Shown in pieces: positions 1 through 8,652 of a DNA stretch of 64,000 nucleotides. The stretch spans positions 1 to 64,000 of the forward strand of contig NZ_LOKW01000027.1 of the NCBI RefSeq assembly GCF_002211305.1, given 5' to 3'. This DNA is from Rhizobium sp. R634. Lineage in GTDB: Bacteria; Pseudomonadota; Alphaproteobacteria; Rhizobiales; Rhizobiaceae. Made by a program: the position numbers and the translations under genes. The notes below the pieces were generated by a model. The model was not told where the DNA came from. It saw only the letters and a list, made by a program, of their open reading frames with translations, and did no database searches. Positions within the stretch are counted from its first letter, which is position 1; each line of letters starts with the position of its first letter.

Positions 1-807
1 GCCTTTGCCGATGCCTGAGAGCTCAAGGATGTGCGGCGAACCGATCGCACCGGCGGACAGGACGGTTTCCCGGGCAGCATAGGCGCGTTTGGCCACGCCA
101 TTATGCTGGAACTCGACGCCGGCGACGGCTCCTTCTTCCACCAGCAGCCGCCGGACCTGCGCCTTGATCAGAACCGTCAGATTGCGGCGTCTCATCGCCG
201 GGCGCAGGAAGGCCTTGGAGGTGTTCCAGCGAATGCCCGAACGCTGGTTGACGTCGAAATAGCCGGAACCTTCGTTGCTGCCGCGGTTGAAATCCGCCGT
301 CTCCGGAATGCCTGCTTCCTTCGCCGCCTGCTGGAAGGCGTCGAGCACGGCCCAGCGCACGCGCGCCTTCTCGATGCGCCATTCGCCGCCGGCGCCATGC
401 ATCGCGTCTTCGCCGCGATAGAAATCCTCGGACTTGCGAAAGAACGGCAGAACATCGTCCCAGCCCCAGCCGGTGCAGCCCATCTGCCGCCAGAGATCAT
501 AGTCGCGCGCCTGGCCGCGCATGTAGATCATGCCGTTGATCGACGAGCAGCCGCCGAGCACCTTGCCGCGCGGATAGCTCAGCGCCCGGCCGTTCAATCC
601 CGCTTCCGGCGCGGTGGTGAAGCACCAGTCGGTGCGCGGATTGTTGATGCAGTAGAGATAACCGACCGGGATATGGATCCAGTGGTAATTGTCTTTGCCG
701 CCGGCTTCGAGCAGCAGCACCCTGCTCCTGCCGTCGGCGGAAAGCCGGTTGGCAAGCACGCAGCCGGCGCTGCCTGCCCCGATGATGATGTAGTCGTAAC
801 GATCCAT
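1..807 (-). CDS. GMC-family FAD-dependent alcohol (choline-type) dehydrogenase, 3' part missing
   Basis: The first 269 residues are present and the gene runs off the left edge. The protein opens with MDRYDYIIIGAGSAGCVLANRL, the dinucleotide-binding fold of GMC oxidoreductases. Further on it has GGCSSINGMIYMRGQ near residue 90, the GMC signature, and SAGAIGSPHILELSGIG near the cut, the second GMC signature. The family oxidises alcohols such as choline or polyethylene glycol with FAD. It lies about 130 bases downstream of a LIV-type ABC permease on the same strand, so it probably acts on the imported compound. The substrate cannot be told from sequence. The catalytic C-terminal histidine region lies outside the window. 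Confidence 0.9.
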   Translation of the reverse strand, partial: MDRYDYIIIGAGSAGCVLANRLSADGRSRVLLLEAGGKDNYHWIHIPVGYLYCINNPRTDWCFTTAPEAGLNGRALSYPRGKVLGGCSSINGMIYMRGQARDYDLWRQMGCTGWGWDDVLPFFRKSEDFYRGEDAMHGAGGEWRIEKARVRWAVLDAFQQAAKEAGIPETADFNRGSNEGSGYFDVNQRSGIRWNTSKAFLRPAMRRRNLTVLIKAQVRRLLVEEGAVAGVEFQHNGVAKRAYAARETVLSAGAIGSPHILELSGIGKG

Positions 808-841
808 GTGCCCTGCACGAAGCCCCAGATGCCTCCCGCTT

Positions 842-868
842 CCCTCTCCCCGCGGGACGGGGAGAGGG
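842..868. repeat. Short GGGGAGAGGG palindrome (rhizobial interspersed repeat)
   Basis: Ten-base perfect arms (CCCTCTCCCC and GGGGAGAGGG) surround a 7-base loop. It sits between the permease gene and the GMC dehydrogenase gene. A close relative occurs at 57459-57486. Intergenic position and recurrence suggest a dispersed palindromic element or RNA stem-loop. Confidence 0.7.
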
Positions 869-938
869 AGAGTCGCATTGCCGCCGCCAATCTCTTTGCC
901 GGGAAGGAAATCGTCCCTGGAAAGAGAGGTCCGCCCGT

Positions 939-1937
939 TCAGCGGCGATAGACGAAGCCCAGTTTCCGCCCGAGCCGCGAAGCGTAGAATTCGCCGATGA
1001 TGCCGCGGCGGAAAATCAGCACGCAGATCATGAAGACGACGCCGGTGATGATCGTCACCGGGAATTCCGACGTGGCGAGATAATTTTGCAGCGCCACGAC
1101 GAGCCCCGCGCCGAAGAGCGGCCCGACCAGCGTGCCGATGCCGCCGAGCAGCGTCATCAGGATCACCTCGCCCGACATCTGCCAGGCGACGTCGGTGAGC
1201 GTCGCGAACTGGAAGACGAGCGATTTCATCGCGCCCGCCAACCCCGCAAGCGCTGCCGACATGACGAAGGCGCCGAGCTTGTAGCGCGCCACGGAGTAGC
1301 CGAGCGAGGTGGCGCGGTTCTCGTTTTCACGGATCGATTTCAGGATCATGCCGAACGGCGAATTGATGAAACGCCAGATGATTAGGATGCCGACGAGGAA
1401 GACCGCCAGCACGAAATAATACATGTTGGTCGAGTTGCTGAGGTCGATGAAGCCGAAGAGATGGCCGCGCGGCACCGACTGGATGCCGTCCTCGCCTTCG
1501 GTGAACTTCGCCTGCAGGCAGAAGAAAAAGAACATCTGCGACAAGGCCAGCGTGATCATCGCGAAATAGATGCCCTGGCGGCGGATGGCGAAGAAGCCCA
1601 TGACCAGCCCGAGGAATGCCGCGCCCGCCACGCCGACCAGGATGCCGAGTTCCGGCGGCAGCCCCCATGATTTCACCGTATAGGCGGTGAAATAGGCCGC
1701 ACCCCCGAAGAAGGTGGCATGGCCGAAGGAAAGCAGGCCGGTATAGCCGAGCAGCAGATTGAAGGCACAGGCAAAGAGAGCGAAGCAGAGCAGCTTCATC
1801 AGGAAGATCGGATAGAAAAAGAACGGCGCCAGCAGCAGGAACACCAGCCCCGCAAGCAGGAAGCCCGCCTGCACTGAAAAGGCGGTCCGGCTTTTTTCCG
1901 TTCGGATGGTTTCGGTGATGTCAGCCATGTCAAGCAT
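939..1937 (-). CDS. Branched-chain amino acid-type ABC transporter permease (LivM family)
   Basis: The protein has 332 residues and about nine hydrophobic segments. It carries the LivM-family stretch LLGYTGLLSFGHATFFGGAAY near residue 70 and the EAA-like ENENRATSLGYSV loop near residue 205. It would form the membrane channel with the LivH-type protein encoded just upstream. The start overlaps the end of that gene by 8 bases; an ATG three codons in (1928) would remove the overlap and is equally possible. It is the last transporter gene of the operon before the GMC dehydrogenase. The substrate is unknown; LIV-type systems import amino acids, amides or aromatic acids. Confidence 0.9.
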   Translation of the reverse strand: MLDMADITETIRTEKSRTAFSVQAGFLLAGLVFLLLAPFFFYPIFLMKLLCFALFACAFNLLLGYTGLLSFGHATFFGGAAYFTAYTVKSWGLPPELGILVGVAGAAFLGLVMGFFAIRRQGIYFAMITLALSQMFFFFCLQAKFTEGEDGIQSVPRGHLFGFIDLSNSTNMYYFVLAVFLVGILIIWRFINSPFGMILKSIRENENRATSLGYSVARYKLGAFVMSAALAGLAGAMKSLVFQFATLTDVAWQMSGEVILMTLLGGIGTLVGPLFGAGLVVALQNYLATSEFPVTIITGVVFMICVLIFRRGIIGEFYASRLGRKLGFVYRR

Positions 1938-2817
1938 CCCGGCCGAAGAGGCCCGCGGGCCTGATGAGAAGCACGATCGCCATGATGACGAAGATCACGG
2001 TGTTGGAGGCTTCGGGATAGAAGACCTTGGTCAGGCCCTCGGCGATGCCGAGCACATAACCGGTCACGATCGCGCCCATGATCGACCCCATGCCGCCAAC
2101 CACGACCACGGCGAAGACGACGATGATCATGTTCGAGCCCATCAGCGGCGAGACCTGGTAGATCGGCGCGGCCAGCACGCCGGCAAAGGCCGCGAGGCCG
2201 GCGCCGAGCGCATAGGTGAAGGTCAGGAGCATCGGCACGTTGACGCCGAAGACCTGCACCAGCACGGCATTCTCCGTGGCGGCCCTGAGATAGGCGCCGA
2301 GCTTGGTCTTCTCGATCAGCAGCCATGTGCCGAGGCAGACGACGAGCGAGACGATGACCACCCAGCCGCGGTAGATCGGCAGGAACATGAAGCCGAGATT
2401 GGCCCCGCCGGCAAGGGCGGGCGGCGTTGCATAGGGCTGGCCGGACGAGCCGTAGAGATAGCGGAAGGTGCCTTCGACGGCGAGCGCCAGCCCGAAGGTG
2501 AAGAGCAGGCCGTAGAGCGGATCGAGATCGTAGAGCTGGCGCAGAAACAGCCGCTCGATGACCGCGCCGGCAAGACCGACGATGACGGGCGCCAGGATCA
2601 GCGACGGCCAGTAGCCGATGCCGGCATAGGTCAAGAGCAGATAGGCGGCAAAAGCGCCGAGCATATATTGTGCGCCATGGGCGAAGTTGATCACCCTGAG
2701 CAGGCCGAAAATGATGGCGAGGCCGAGGCTCAGCAGCGCATAGAAGGAGCCGTTGATCAGGCCGATCAAGAGCTGGCCGAGCAGCGCCTGCAGGGGAATG
2801 CCGAAGATCATCGTCAT
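1930..2817 (-). CDS. Branched-chain amino acid-type ABC transporter permease (LivH family)
   Basis: The 295-residue integral membrane protein has about eight hydrophobic segments. LivH-family features include INGSFYALLSLGLAIIFGLL near residue 20, RVINFAHGAQYMLGA after it, and the loop RAATENAVLVQVFGVN near residue 178. It pairs with the LivM-type permease whose gene overlaps its 3' end. It is separated from the ATPase gene livF by 226 bases that hold a palindromic mosaic element. That gap is unusual in an otherwise compact operon and may tune permease expression below that of the upstream genes. Confidence 0.9.
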   Translation of the reverse strand: MTMIFGIPLQALLGQLLIGLINGSFYALLSLGLAIIFGLLRVINFAHGAQYMLGAFAAYLLLTYAGIGYWPSLILAPVIVGLAGAVIERLFLRQLYDLDPLYGLLFTFGLALAVEGTFRYLYGSSGQPYATPPALAGGANLGFMFLPIYRGWVVIVSLVVCLGTWLLIEKTKLGAYLRAATENAVLVQVFGVNVPMLLTFTYALGAGLAAFAGVLAAPIYQVSPLMGSNMIIVVFAVVVVGGMGSIMGAIVTGYVLGIAEGLTKVFYPEASNTVIFVIMAIVLLIRPAGLFGRDA

Positions 2818-2873
2818 GGCATCCTCCTCTGGAAGAGATCGGCTCCGCCTATGGAGCCACCATTTCTACCACC

Positions 2874-2987
2874 CTCATTCCTGTGCTCGTCACAGGAATC
2901 CAGCCGGCCCAAGTCCTTGGGCCGGAATGACTCCTCCGCGCCGCAGACGCGGCGCTGCTGGATCCCTGTGACAAGCACAGGGATGAG
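2874..2987. repeat. RIME-like mosaic palindromic element, copy 1
   Basis: Terminal inverted repeats of about 30 bases (starting CTCATTCCTGTGCTCGTCAC, ending in its near-complement) enclose two inner palindromes: GGCCCAAG/CTTGGGCC and GCGCCGC/GCGGCGC. A second copy with the same ends lies at 17862-17976 in the opposite orientation. The architecture matches the Rhizobium intergenic mosaic elements (RIME) known from rhizobia. It lies between livF and livH in the middle of an operon. Identity as RIME is inferred from structure, not from a database comparison. Confidence 0.75.
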
Positions 2988-3043
2988 GGAGGAGATGTTG
3001 AGATCCGATATCCCGGAAGCATATCTGATGGTCACAACCATAC

Positions 3044-3745
3044 TTAAACTCCCAGAACCTTGTGCAGCGTATCCATGCGCTGCGGCAGTTCGCCGACCGG
3101 GAATTCCGACACCATCTGCCCATGATCCATCAGATAGAAGCGATCGGCAATACGGCTGGCGAAACGGAAGTTCTGCTCGACGAGCAGGATCGTCATGCCG
3201 CGCTCCTTGAGTTTCTTCAGCACATCGCCTATCCGCTGGACGATAACGGGGGCAAGCCCTTCCGTCGGTTCGTCGAGAATGAGCAGCCTGACGCCGGTGC
3301 GCAGGATGCGGGCGATCGCTAGCATCTGCTGCTCGCCGCCGGAAAGCTTGGTGCCGGGGCTGCCGCGGCGTTCGTAGAGATTGGGAAAAAGCTCGTAGAT
3401 CTCATCGAGCGTCATGCCGCCATCCGCCACCACGGGCGGCAGCAGCAGGTTTTCCGACACGGTGAGCGTCGAAAAGATGCCGCGCTCCTCCGGCACGAAG
3501 CCGATGCCGCGATGCGCCGTCTTGTGCAGCGGCACCTGGAGCATGTCGCTGCCGGCGAAGCTGATCCTGCCCTTGCGAGCGCGCACGATGCCGGTGATGG
3601 TGCGAAGCGTCGTCGTCTTGCCGACGCCGTTGCGGCCGAGAATGGTGATCGTCTCACCTTCGCCGACATGCATGTCGACTCCATGCAATATGTGGCTTTC
3701 GCCATACCAGGCGTTGAGGCCCTGAACTTCGAGGAGGGCGGCCAT
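3044..3745 (-). CDS. livF: ABC transporter ATP-binding protein, LivF type
   Basis: The ATPase has about 233 residues. It shows Walker A GRNGVGKTT near residue 38, the ABC signature LSGGEQQ near 134, Walker B RLLILDEPTEGLAP near 153, and the switch histidine region LVEQN. LivF proteins energise branched-chain amino acid-type uptake as a heterodimer with LivG. The ATG chosen overlaps the livG stop by one base (TGATG), which indicates translational coupling. A TTG one codon upstream is possible but unneeded. The gene belongs to the binding-protein operon transcribed from about 5.74 kb. Confidence 0.92.
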   Translation of the reverse strand: MAALLEVQGLNAWYGESHILHGVDMHVGEGETITILGRNGVGKTTTLRTITGIVRARKGRISFAGSDMLQVPLHKTAHRGIGFVPEERGIFSTLTVSENLLLPPVVADGGMTLDEIYELFPNLYERRGSPGTKLSGGEQQMLAIARILRTGVRLLILDEPTEGLAPVIVQRIGDVLKKLKERGMTILLVEQNFRFASRIADRFYLMDHGQMVSEFPVGELPQRMDTLHKVLGV

Positions 3746-4527
3746 CAATGCTCCTCCGTGCCCATATAGGCCTCGCGCACGCGCTCGTCCTGGCTGACGG
3801 TGGCATAATCGCCCTCGGCGAGGATCTCGCCGCGCTGCAGGACGGTGACATGCTGGCAGATATTGGCGACGACGGAGAGATTGTGCTCGACCATCAGAAC
3901 TGCCCGGTCGCGGGCGACGTCGCGGATGATCGACGAGACGACGCCGACATCCTCATGGCCCATGCCGGCCATCGGTTCGTCGAGAAGCAGCACCTTCGGG
4001 TCCAGCGCCAGCGTCGTGGCGATCTCCAGCACGCGCTTGCGGCCGTAGGAAAGGTCGGCGGCGATATGATCGCGCTCCTTGGACAGCCCGACGCTGGCAA
4101 GCAGCTGCTCGGCGCGTTCGTTCAGCCGGTCGAGCGCCGACAGCGGCCGCCAGAATTGGGTGGAGAGATTGTTCGGGCGCTGCAGCGCCACGCGCACATT
4201 GTCGAGAACGGAGAGGTGCGGGAAGACCGCCGAGATCTGGAACGAGCGCACCAGCCCCATGCGCGCCACCCGGTCGGGTGCGGTTCCGGTGATGTCGGTT
4301 CCCATCAGGGTGATCGTGCCCGCCGTCGGCTGCAGGAACTTCGTCAGCAGGTTGAAGACCGTCGTCTTGCCGGCGCCGTTCGGGCCGATCAGCGCATGGA
4401 CGCTCGCATCATGCACGTCGAGATCGACGTTCTTGACGGCCGTGAAGCCGCCGAAATCGCGGCGCAGGCCGCGGGCGGACAGGACCACCCGCGGCTTTAC
4501 CTGAGGTTTAATCGCGGAAACCGCCAT
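3745..4527 (-). CDS. livG: ABC transporter ATP-binding protein, LivG type
   Basis: The 260-residue ATPase has Walker A GPNGAGKTT near residue 50, a LivG-style extended helical insert between Walker A and the signature, a degenerate signature LSYGRKR near 165, and Walker B VLLLDEPMAGMGHED. The SYG signature instead of SGG is normal for LivG proteins. It pairs with LivF, whose gene overlaps its stop codon. It begins 4 bases after the binding-protein gene, so the two are certainly co-transcribed. Confidence 0.92.
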   Translation of the reverse strand: MAVSAIKPQVKPRVVLSARGLRRDFGGFTAVKNVDLDVHDASVHALIGPNGAGKTTVFNLLTKFLQPTAGTITLMGTDITGTAPDRVARMGLVRSFQISAVFPHLSVLDNVRVALQRPNNLSTQFWRPLSALDRLNERAEQLLASVGLSKERDHIAADLSYGRKRVLEIATTLALDPKVLLLDEPMAGMGHEDVGVVSSIIRDVARDRAVLMVEHNLSVVANICQHVTVLQRGEILAEGDYATVSQDERVREAYMGTEEH

Positions 4528-4531
4528 TTGC

Positions 4532-5737
4532 TTACTTCACCAGATCGCAGCCGCTCTTGGCGGGATCGATATAGGCTTCTTTGCCGGGAATGGTGGCGAG
4601 CACATTGAAGTAATCCCACGGCTCCTTGCTGTCGGAAGGTTTTTTGACCTGCAGCAGATACATGTCGTGGATCATCCGGCCATTGGCGCCAACCGTGCCG
4701 CCGCGGCCGAAGACGTCGTCGACCGGCATTTCATGCAGCTGCTTGGCGACCGCCTCCGTTTCGTCCGTGCCGGCCTTCTGCACCGCCTTCAGATATTGCA
4801 GCACGGCCGAATAGGTGCCGGCGTGGATCATGTTCGGCATCTTGCCAGTGCGGTCGAAGAATTTCTTGGCGAAAGCGCGGCTCTCGTCGTCGCGGTTCCA
4901 GTAATAGCCTTCCGTCAGCGTCAGCCCTTGAGCCGCTTCGAGGCCGAGTCCATGGACTTCGGCCAGCGTGAAGAGCAGCGCTGCCAGATGCTGGCCGCCC
5001 TGGGTGATGCCGAATTCGGCCGCCTGCTTGATGGCGTTCGAGGTGTCGAGACCGGCATTGGCAAGGCCGATCACCTTGGCGCCCGAGGATTGCGCCTGCA
5101 GCAGGAAGGACGAGAAATCCTGCGTCGACAGCGGATGGCGAACCGAGCCGACGACCGTGCCGCCGCTCGACTTGACGTAATCGCTGGTCTGCTGTTCCAG
5201 GGAGTAGCCGAATGCATAGTCGGCGGTCAGGAAGAACCAGCTGTCGCCGCCCTGCTTGACGAGCGCCCCGCCGGTGCCGACGGCCAGAGCATGTGTGTCG
5301 TAAGCCCAATGGAAGCCGTAGGGCGAGCAGGCCTTGCCGGTCAGATCGGTCGTCGCGGCACCGGTGACGATGTCGATCTTCTTCTTTTCCTTGCCGATCG
5401 CCTGCACGGCGAGGGCCACCGACGAGGTCGTCAGTTCCATGATCGCATCGACCTGCTCGGTGTCATACCACTGGCGGGCGATGTTGGAGGCGATATCCGG
5501 CTTGTTCTGGTGGTCGGCATCGACGATCTCGACCGGAACGTCGAGCACCTTGCCGCCGAAATCCTCGACCGCCATCTTGGCGGCTTCGACGGAGGACTTG
5601 CCGCCGAAGTCGGCATAGACACCCGACTGATCGTTGAGAATGCCGATCTTGACCTTGCCGTCGGTCGCGCTCTGCGCAAACACCGCCGTGCTGCTTGCAA
5701 GCAGAAATGCAACCGATGCAATGAGATTCTTTCGCAT
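4532..5737 (-). CDS. Periplasmic substrate-binding protein, branched-chain amino acid-type ABC transporter
   Basis: The 401-residue protein has a clear Sec signal peptide ending near FAQSA (residues 1-22). The mature part matches the Peripla_BP_6 (LivJ/LivK) fold: KVKIGILNDQSGVYADFGG near the start and the hinge-region pattern KIDIVTGAATTDLTGKAC near residue 120. It captures the ligand for the permease-ATPase complex encoded downstream. The protein is longer than classical LivJ and resembles the urea/amide/aromatic-acid-binding subgroup; the ligand is not identifiable. It is the first gene of the operon and is divergent from a LysR regulator. Confidence 0.92.
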   Translation of the reverse strand: MRKNLIASVAFLLASSTAVFAQSATDGKVKIGILNDQSGVYADFGGKSSVEAAKMAVEDFGGKVLDVPVEIVDADHQNKPDIASNIARQWYDTEQVDAIMELTTSSVALAVQAIGKEKKKIDIVTGAATTDLTGKACSPYGFHWAYDTHALAVGTGGALVKQGGDSWFFLTADYAFGYSLEQQTSDYVKSSGGTVVGSVRHPLSTQDFSSFLLQAQSSGAKVIGLANAGLDTSNAIKQAAEFGITQGGQHLAALLFTLAEVHGLGLEAAQGLTLTEGYYWNRDDESRAFAKKFFDRTGKMPNMIHAGTYSAVLQYLKAVQKAGTDETEAVAKQLHEMPVDDVFGRGGTVGANGRMIHDMYLLQVKKPSDSKEPWDYFNVLATIPGKEAYIDPAKSGCDLVK

Positions 5738-5881
5738 ATTCTCTCCTCCCAGAGATGAGCCAGCTTACGGATCTGTTCAGATTTGGCCAGCCGCACTCCT
5801 CAGAGCGGCCAACCCTCAGCTTACGATCAAGGAAATTCCGCCTTGAAGCAACGGGTGGTTTACAACTAATTCCAAACAGTA

Positions 5882-5901
5882 TCTGTTCGTTTTTGAACAG
5901 A
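5882..5901. promoter_or_regulatory. Candidate LysR operator, TCTGTTC-N6-GAACAGA
   Basis: A perfect 7-base inverted repeat lies just upstream of the LysR gene, in the divergent interval with the binding-protein gene. A further half-site TCTGTTC occurs at 5772-5778. Paired dyad sites in such intervals are typical for LysR-type autoregulation and target activation. The assignment is inferred from position and symmetry. Confidence 0.5.
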
Positions 5902-5912
5902 CAGGGATCGCG

Positions 5913-6869
5913 ATGAACAATCCACCGCAGTTTACTTGGGACGATCTTCAGTTTTTTCTAGCCGTCGCCCGCACCGGACAGCTTTCGACGGCCGCCCGCC
6001 AGCTGCGCTCCAGCCACGCCACCGTTTCGCGCCGCATCGACCGGCTGGAATTTGCCCTCAAGGTCAAGCTCTTCGAGCGCAATCCGCGCGGCTACGTGCT
6101 GACCGCCATGGGTACGCGTTTCATCGAGACGGCCGAGCGGATGGAGCAGGAGACCGAGCGGCTGCGCGCCGATCTTGCCGACGGCTCGATGGCGCAGCGC
6201 GGGCTCGTGCGGCTCAGCGCGCCGGAGGGTTTTGCCAACTTCTTCTTTGCGAGCGTGCTGCCGCGCTTTGCTGCCCAGCATCCGCATCTGTCGCTGGAGC
6301 TGGTGACGATCCAGCAGATCATGTCGCTATCGCGCAAGGAGGCCGATCTTTCCGTCGTGCTCGACGAACCGAAGGGCGGACCCTATTTCGCCGAGAAGCT
6401 GACCGACTACCACCTGCAGATCTACGGTTCGCGCGACTATCTCGCAAAAGCGCCTGAGATCACCTGCCGCGAGGACCTGCTCGGCCATCCCTTCGTCAGC
6501 TATATCGAGGAGATGATCTTCGCGCCGGGTCTGGATTACTTGAGCGATGTGCATCCGCGTATCAAGCCGCAGTTCCAGAGTTCCAGCATCTTCGCGCAGC
6601 TCACCGCCACCCGGAACGGTCTCGGCCTCTGCATCCTGCCCTATTTCTTCGCCAGCCGTTATCCCGAGTTGGTGCGCGTGCTGCCCGATGAGATCGACCT
6701 CAAGCGGCATTACTGGATCACCTGCCACCGAGACCTGAAACAAGCGCCGCGCGTGCGCGCCGTCATCGACTTCCTGCGCGAGGCGGTCCGCGGCGAGGAT
6801 GCCCGTTTCATGCCGCCCTATGTCACGGCCGCCGGCCCAGCGGCCGGAGGCCGAAATCCGGCTATTTGA
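5913..6869 (+). CDS. LysR-family transcriptional regulator
   Basis: The 318-residue protein has an N-terminal winged helix-turn-helix (residues about 8-66: DLQFFLAVARTGQLSTAARQL, then VSRRIDRLE and LFERNPRGYVLT). An effector-binding LysR_substrate domain follows (about 90-295). It diverges from the LIV-type transporter operon with a 175-base shared promoter region, so it most likely controls uptake and oxidation of that substrate. The last few codons overlap the convergent cupin gene by 8 bases. The inducer is unknown. Confidence 0.92.
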   Translation: MNNPPQFTWDDLQFFLAVARTGQLSTAARQLRSSHATVSRRIDRLEFALKVKLFERNPRGYVLTAMGTRFIETAERMEQETERLRADLADGSMAQRGLVRLSAPEGFANFFFASVLPRFAAQHPHLSLELVTIQQIMSLSRKEADLSVVLDEPKGGPYFAEKLTDYHLQIYGSRDYLAKAPEITCREDLLGHPFVSYIEEMIFAPGLDYLSDVHPRIKPQFQSSSIFAQLTATRNGLGLCILPYFFASRYPELVRVLPDEIDLKRHYWITCHRDLKQAPRVRAVIDFLREAVRGEDARFMPPYVTAAGPAAGGRNPAI

Positions 6870-7200
6870 GGAACTCGGCCCGGTGCGGCGTGAACGTATC
6901 GATCAGCCGGCCCTTTTCCAGCGCCTTGACGCCGTGGATGAGATTGGGGGGCACGATGAAGCTGCCGCCCTGGCGGAGCACCTCGGTCCGGCCGTCGATC
7001 GTCACTTCAAAGCTGCCTTCCGCCACATAACTTGCCTGGATGTGCGGATGCGAATGGGCAGCACCGACGGCGCCGCTTTCGAAAGCCACTTCCACCATCA
7101 TCATCTCGGGCAGATAGGTCATGATGCGCCTGGTGACGCCGGGCTCGGGATTGACCCACTCGGCGCCTTCGGCCGATACGAACAGATCGCTTGACGACAT
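6862..7200 (-). CDS. Small cupin protein, KdgF-like
   Basis: The single cupin domain has 112 residues. It carries the two metal-binding cupin motifs: H-x-H-P-H around HSHPHIQASYVAEG (first motif) and PPNLIHGVKALE (second motif, His). The pattern VTRRIMTYLPEMMMVEVAFESGA closely follows KdgF proteins, which open unsaturated uronates released from pectin or alginate. The start at 7200 has an excellent Shine-Dalgarno (GAGGAGG), whereas upstream in-frame starts do not. No pectin genes are adjacent, so the KdgF role is inferred from sequence only; a generic cupin is the alternative. Confidence 0.85.
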   Translation of the reverse strand: MSSSDLFVSAEGAEWVNPEPGVTRRIMTYLPEMMMVEVAFESGAVGAAHSHPHIQASYVAEGSFEVTIDGRTEVLRQGGSFIVPPNLIHGVKALEKGRLIDTFTPHRAEFLK

Positions 7201-7373
7201 TTCCGCCTCCTCTTTGCAGAATCGAACGGGCGCAAAGTGGATCATGCCGCCGCGTTTGAAAAGATGAAGCGGCCGTCTTTTCGCCGGATCGCCCTCGGTT
7301 GACGCGATCGGCTGTCAGGTCTATCCCGAACCTGACGAGGCAAGCCTGAATGCAAGGGTGAGGAGACGCCGCC

Positions 7374-8561
7374 ATGCAGCATACGCGCGAGGTTTTCGAC
7401 TGGACCGACCCCTTCCGGCTGGCGGAGCAGCTGACCGACGAAGAGCGTATGGTGCAGGCGACCGCCCATTCCTACGCGCAGGAGAAGCTCGCGCCCCGGG
7501 TTCTCGACGCCTTCCGCAATGAAAAGACCGATCCTGAAATCTTCCGCGAAATGGGCGCACTCGGCCTGCTCGGCCCGACGATCTCGCCCGATTACGGCGG
7601 CGCCGGCCTCGGCTATGTCGCCTATGGCCTGATCGCCCGCGAAGTCGAACGGATCGACAGCGGCTACCGCTCGATGATGAGCGTGCAGTCCTCGCTCGTC
7701 ATGCTGCCGATCGACGCTTTCGGGTCCGAGGCGCAGAAGCTGAAATATCTGCCGAAGCTTGCGAGCGGCGAATGGATCGGCTGCTTCGGCCTGACCGAGC
7801 CCGACCACGGCTCCGACCCCGGCTCGATGGCGACGCGCGCCAAGAAGGTCGATGGCGGCTACAGCCTCACCGGTTCGAAGACCTGGATATCGAACGCGCC
7901 GATCGCCGATGTCTTCGTCGTCTGGGCAAAGACCGAGGACGGCGTCATCCGCGGCTTCATTCTCGAAAAGGGCTGGAAGGGCCTTTCGGCTCCCGCCATC
8001 CACGGCAAGGTGGGCTTGCGCGCCTCGATCACAGGCGAAGTGGTGATGGACGGGGTATTCGTGCCCGAGGAAAACCTGCTGCCCGGCGTCACCGGCCTCA
8101 AGGGGCCTTTCACCTGCCTCAACTCGGCCCGCTTCGGCATTGGCTGGGGCGCGCTCGGCGCTGCCGAGGATTGCTATGCCAGGGCGCGGCAATATACGCT
8201 CGAGCGCAAGCAGTTCGGCCGGCCGCTCGCCGCCAATCAGCTGATCCAGAAGAAGCTCGCCGACATGGCGGCGGAAATCTCGCTCGGCCTGCAGGGCTGC
8301 CTGCGGCTCGGCCGCATGAAGGAGGAAGGCCATCCGCCGGTGGAGCTGACCTCTATTCTAAAACGCAACAGCTGTGGCAAGGCGCTGGAGATCGCGCGTG
8401 CGGCCCGCGACATGCTCGGCGGCAACGGCATCTCCGACGAATTCGGCATCGCCCGCCATCTCGTCAACCTCGAAGTGGTCAACACCTATGAGGGTACGCA
8501 CGACATCCACGCGCTGATCATCGGCCGCGCCATCACCGGCATCGCCGCCTTTGCCAACTAA
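7374..8561 (+). CDS. gcdH: Glutaryl-CoA dehydrogenase
   Basis: The 395-residue acyl-CoA dehydrogenase matches the glutaryl-CoA branch throughout: GCFGLTEPDHGSDPGSM near residue 138, KTWISNAPIADVFVVWAK near 168, and the C-terminal NTYEGTHDIHALIIGRAITG with catalytic Glu-373. The enzyme oxidises and decarboxylates glutaryl-CoA to crotonyl-CoA in lysine, tryptophan and aromatic breakdown, using FAD and electron-transfer flavoprotein. It stands alone, with the upstream cupin gene divergent. Confidence 0.93.
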   Translation: MQHTREVFDWTDPFRLAEQLTDEERMVQATAHSYAQEKLAPRVLDAFRNEKTDPEIFREMGALGLLGPTISPDYGGAGLGYVAYGLIAREVERIDSGYRSMMSVQSSLVMLPIDAFGSEAQKLKYLPKLASGEWIGCFGLTEPDHGSDPGSMATRAKKVDGGYSLTGSKTWISNAPIADVFVVWAKTEDGVIRGFILEKGWKGLSAPAIHGKVGLRASITGEVVMDGVFVPEENLLPGVTGLKGPFTCLNSARFGIGWGALGAAEDCYARARQYTLERKQFGRPLAANQLIQKKLADMAAEISLGLQGCLRLGRMKEEGHPPVELTSILKRNSCGKALEIARAARDMLGGNGISDEFGIARHLVNLEVVNTYEGTHDIHALIIGRAITGIAAFAN

Positions 8562-8652
8562 CCGGCCCGCCGGGCAAGGCGAATTGCCACGTGCCTGACA
8601 ATGTGCAACCTTCCCTCTCGCGGCACAAAGCCGGCAAAGAGAGGGATCATGC

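Noticed and set aside
1906..3210. Long plus-strand open frame (434 codons) opposite the livM/livH genes
   Set aside because: It is antisense to well-supported permeases, rich in Asp/Gly/Arg/His typical of GC-rich shadow frames, and has no recognisable domain.
4667..5758. Plus-strand open frame of 363 codons
   Set aside because: Antisense shadow of the binding-protein gene; no domain and no ribosome-binding site.
7242..8333. Minus-strand open frame of 363 codons
   Set aside because: Antisense to glutaryl-CoA dehydrogenase, whose family match is end to end.
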